Positions 62,064-64,000 of a stretch of DNA of 64,000 bases are shown in pieces. This DNA comes from Microbacterium resistens NBRC 103078. GTDB lineage: Bacteria; Actinomycetota; Actinomycetes; Actinomycetales; Microbacteriaceae. The translations under genes were made by a program, and so were the position numbers. Where the stretch lies: assembly GCF_001552355.1 (NCBI RefSeq), contig NZ_BCRA01000013.1:1-64000 (forward strand), in the 5' to 3' direction. A model generated the notes under the pieces. It was not told the origin of the DNA. It did no database searches and saw only the letters and a program-made list of their open reading frames with translations. The first letter of the stretch is position 1. Every line of letters starts with the position of its first letter.

Positions 62064-64000
62064 ATGCCCCGTCCGGATGCCTCCGTCTCGCTGTCGGCGC
62101 TCGCCCGGCTGGGGTTCGACGATCTGTCCGCGGCCGCTGCGGCGCTGAGCGATCTGTCGGCGACGACCGGCGTGGACCGGATCACCCTCCTCGACGGGTT
62201 CTCCGCGGCCGATCCCGACGAGGCCGTCGCCGGGCTCCTGCGGGTGGCCCGTCGCGATCCGGAGGGCGTCGCGCGCCTGCTGCGGGACCCGCACGCGCGG
62301 CCCGGGGTCTGGCGGCTTTTCGGCGCATCCACGGGGCTCGCCCGGTTCTTCGAGCGTCGTCCCGCCGAGCTCGACGTCCTCGCGTCCCCGCCGGTCGCCG
62401 TGCCGACGGCGGATGCGCTGCGGTCCCGGTTCCTCGCCGCGGTCGGCGCCGAGGACGGGGTCGCGCGAAGCGGCGACGCCGCCGCGCGGATCGCGCTGCG
62501 GGTGGCCTACCGGCGAGCGCTCGCGGAGATCGCCTCCGTCGACCTCGCGTCGACGGATCCCGTCGCGTTCATACCGGTCGTGGCGCGGGCGTTGGCGGAC
62601 GCAGCGGACGCAGCGCTGGAGGCCGGTCTCGCGATCGCCCGGGCCGCCGTGGTCGCCGAGTCCGCGTCGGCACGGGTGCGCGTGACGTCCGAGGAGGTCG
62701 CGGCGACGAGGCTCGCGGTGATCGCGATGGGGAAGACCGGTGCGCAGGAGCTGAACTACATCAGCGACGTGGATGTCATCTTCGTCGCGGGGACCGCCGA
62801 CGAGGACGCCGTCCCCGAGGCGCGGGCCATCGATGTCGCGACGCGCCTGGCCCGCGAGATGACGGGCGCGGTCTCGGGGATCGGGGCCGAGCCCCCGCTC
62901 TGGGAACTGGACGCGGCGCTGCGGCCGGAGGGCAAGCAGGGCGCTCTCGTCCGCTCCCTCGGCTCGCACCTCGCGTACTACGATCGCTGGGCGAAGAGCT
63001 GGGAGTTCCAGGCGCTGCTGAAGGCGCGGCCGGCGGCAGGCGACCCGCAGCTCGGTCGGGAGTACCTCGCGGCCGTGCAGCCCAAGATCTGGTCGAGCGC
63101 CGCGCGTGAGGACTTCGTCGGCAGCGTGCAGCGCATGCGCGAGCGCGTGACCGAGCACATCGCTGCGGACGATGTGCCGTACCAGATCAAGCTCGGCCCC
63201 GGGGGCCTGCGGGACATCGAGTTCACAGTCCAGCTCCTGCAGCTCGTGCATGGGCTCACGGACCCGTCGCTGCGCACGCGCGGCACCCTCGAATCTCTCG
63301 ACGCCCTCGTCGTGGGCGGATACATCGGCAGGGCGGAGGCGGCCACGTTCGGCCAGGACTACCGCACGCTGCGGCTCCTGGAGCACCGGCTGCAGCTGCG
63401 CGACCTGCAGCGGACGCATCTCATGCCGCGCACGCCGGCGGGACTCCGCGTCCTCGCGCGCGCGACCGGGGTCGCGGACACCGCGGAAGGGGTATGGGCG
63501 CGCTGGGAGGACGTGCGCCGGGAAGTGCGCGACCTGCATACCCGGCTCTTCTACCGGCCGCTGCTGAGCGCCGTGGCCGGGCTCCCCGCGGAGGAGCGGT
63601 CGCTGTCGACCGAGCAGGCCCACGACCGACTGGCGGCGATCGGCTTCCGGGACCCCGCGGGGGCGCTGCGGCACATCGGCGCCCTCACGACGGGGATCAG
63701 CCGCAAGGCGACCATCCAGCGTCACCTCATGCCGGTCATGGTGCGCTGGTTCGCCGACGGGAGCGATCCCGACTACGGCCTGATCGCGTTCCGGCGGATC
63801 AGCGAGCGGCTCGGGGACACACCCTGGTTCCTGCGCATGCTGCGCGATTCATCGGGCGCCGCCGAGAGCCTCACCCGCCTGCTGTCGTCCTCACGATACG
63901 TCGGCGAGCTGATGGAGTGGATCCCCGAGTCGGTCGCGTGGCTCGACAGCACCGAGCTCCTGCGGCCGCGCAGCGCGGCGGCGCTGGACGAGGAGGCGCG
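62064..64000 (+). CDS. glnE: Glutamine synthetase adenylyltransferase GlnE, N-terminal part (runs off the window)
   Basis: Bifunctional enzyme that adds or removes AMP on glutamine synthetase. 645 residues are visible. The first nucleotidyltransferase domain shows MGKTGAQELNYISDVDVIFV (G-S/T and D-x-D motif), followed by the helical regulatory stretch (GGLRDIEFTVQLLQLVHG, LRLLEHRLQLRDLQRTH). The second catalytic domain is outside the window. ATG at 62064; eight bases after glnA2. Confidence 0.93.
   Translation, partial: MPRPDASVSLSALARLGFDDLSAAAAALSDLSATTGVDRITLLDGFSAADPDEAVAGLLRVARRDPEGVARLLRDPHARPGVWRLFGASTGLARFFERRPAELDVLASPPVAVPTADALRSRFLAAVGAEDGVARSGDAAARIALRVAYRRALAEIASVDLASTDPVAFIPVVARALADAADAALEAGLAIARAAVVAESASARVRVTSEEVAATRLAVIAMGKTGAQELNYISDVDVIFVAGTADEDAVPEARAIDVATRLAREMTGAVSGIGAEPPLWELDAALRPEGKQGALVRSLGSHLAYYDRWAKSWEFQALLKARPAAGDPQLGREYLAAVQPKIWSSAAREDFVGSVQRMRERVTEHIAADDVPYQIKLGPGGLRDIEFTVQLLQLVHGLTDPSLRTRGTLESLDALVVGGYIGRAEAATFGQDYRTLRLLEHRLQLRDLQRTHLMPRTPAGLRVLARATGVADTAEGVWARWEDVRREVRDLHTRLFYRPLLSAVAGLPAEERSLSTEQAHDRLAAIGFRDPAGALRHIGALTTGISRKATIQRHLMPVMVRWFADGSDPDYGLIAFRRISERLGDTPWFLRMLRDSSGAAESLTRLLSSSRYVGELMEWIPESVAWLDSTELLRPRSAAALDEEA

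Overview
The window looks like chromosomal DNA of a Microbacterium-like actinobacterium (Microbacteriaceae). GC content is very high, GTG starts are common, and tightly overlapping ATGA/GTGA gene junctions recur. Marker content fits: the fabD-fabH-acpP-fabF locus with a PucR-type (FasR-like) regulator, homodimeric AceE, polyphosphate glucokinase, DUF3145, DUF7882 and glnA2-glnE. No insertion sequence, prophage, integrase or CRISPR array was seen. All calls come from reading the sequence; no database search was run.

Layout. 0-4.6 kb: the end of a sensor kinase and its LuxR-type response regulator, with a perfect 32-bp palindrome between them; Dps; a membrane acyltransferase with an SGNH domain; a gamma-carbonic-anhydrase-like protein; a CAU tRNA. 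4.7-16.3 kb: a stress or envelope island of short divergent operons (CorA, SDR, GH13, LLM flavoprotein, FAD-Rieske oxidoreductase, DUF4383, DUF6766, small acidic proteins, SRPBCC, glutamate-cysteine ligase family 2, FHA). Eight promoters here share one layout: a GTCAACCCCCTCG-like box, 28-29 nt, then a TAGCGT-like -10 hexamer, always pointing at the downstream gene. 16.4-21.4 kb: an alpha/beta hydrolase overlapping a DUF262/DUF1524 (GmrSD-like) gene, a probable Fe/2-oxoglutarate-type protein behind a DtxR-like half box, and DUF3145. 21.5-31.1 kb: housekeeping (fatty acid synthesis initiation, pyruvate dehydrogenase E1, tRNA-Val) and a frameshifted methyltransferase.

31.2-50.2 kb: a catabolic locus in four transcription arms. 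It encodes a KshA/KshB-like Rieske oxygenase pair, two Baeyer-Villiger-type monooxygenases, an alcohol dehydrogenase, SDRs, an esterase, a cyclase-type hydrolase, a CoA ligase, a pair of acyl-CoA dehydrogenases and an enoyl-CoA hydratase. Three promoters carry the same 15-bp operator, GTRGCCACTGGCTAC, between perfect -35 and -10 hexamers, and a degenerate copy lies upstream of the resident regulator, which fuses an MbcA/ParS/Xre-like domain to a TetR domain. The gene set suggests oxidation and ring opening of a cyclic alcohol or ketone (terpenoid or steroid-like), then CoA activation and beta-oxidation. The substrate is unknown.

50.3-64 kb: GNAT, class V aminotransferase, a CopB-type copper ATPase under a CsoR-like operator, YchJ-like protein, zinc-ribbon coiled-coil protein, aldo/keto reductase, a family A polymerase-like protein, RNase P RNA, a membrane protein, ppgK, a small SPOR-like protein, glnA2 and the 5' part of glnE. 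Several genes in the window have a -10 hexamer exactly six or seven bases before the start codon, which indicates leaderless mRNAs.
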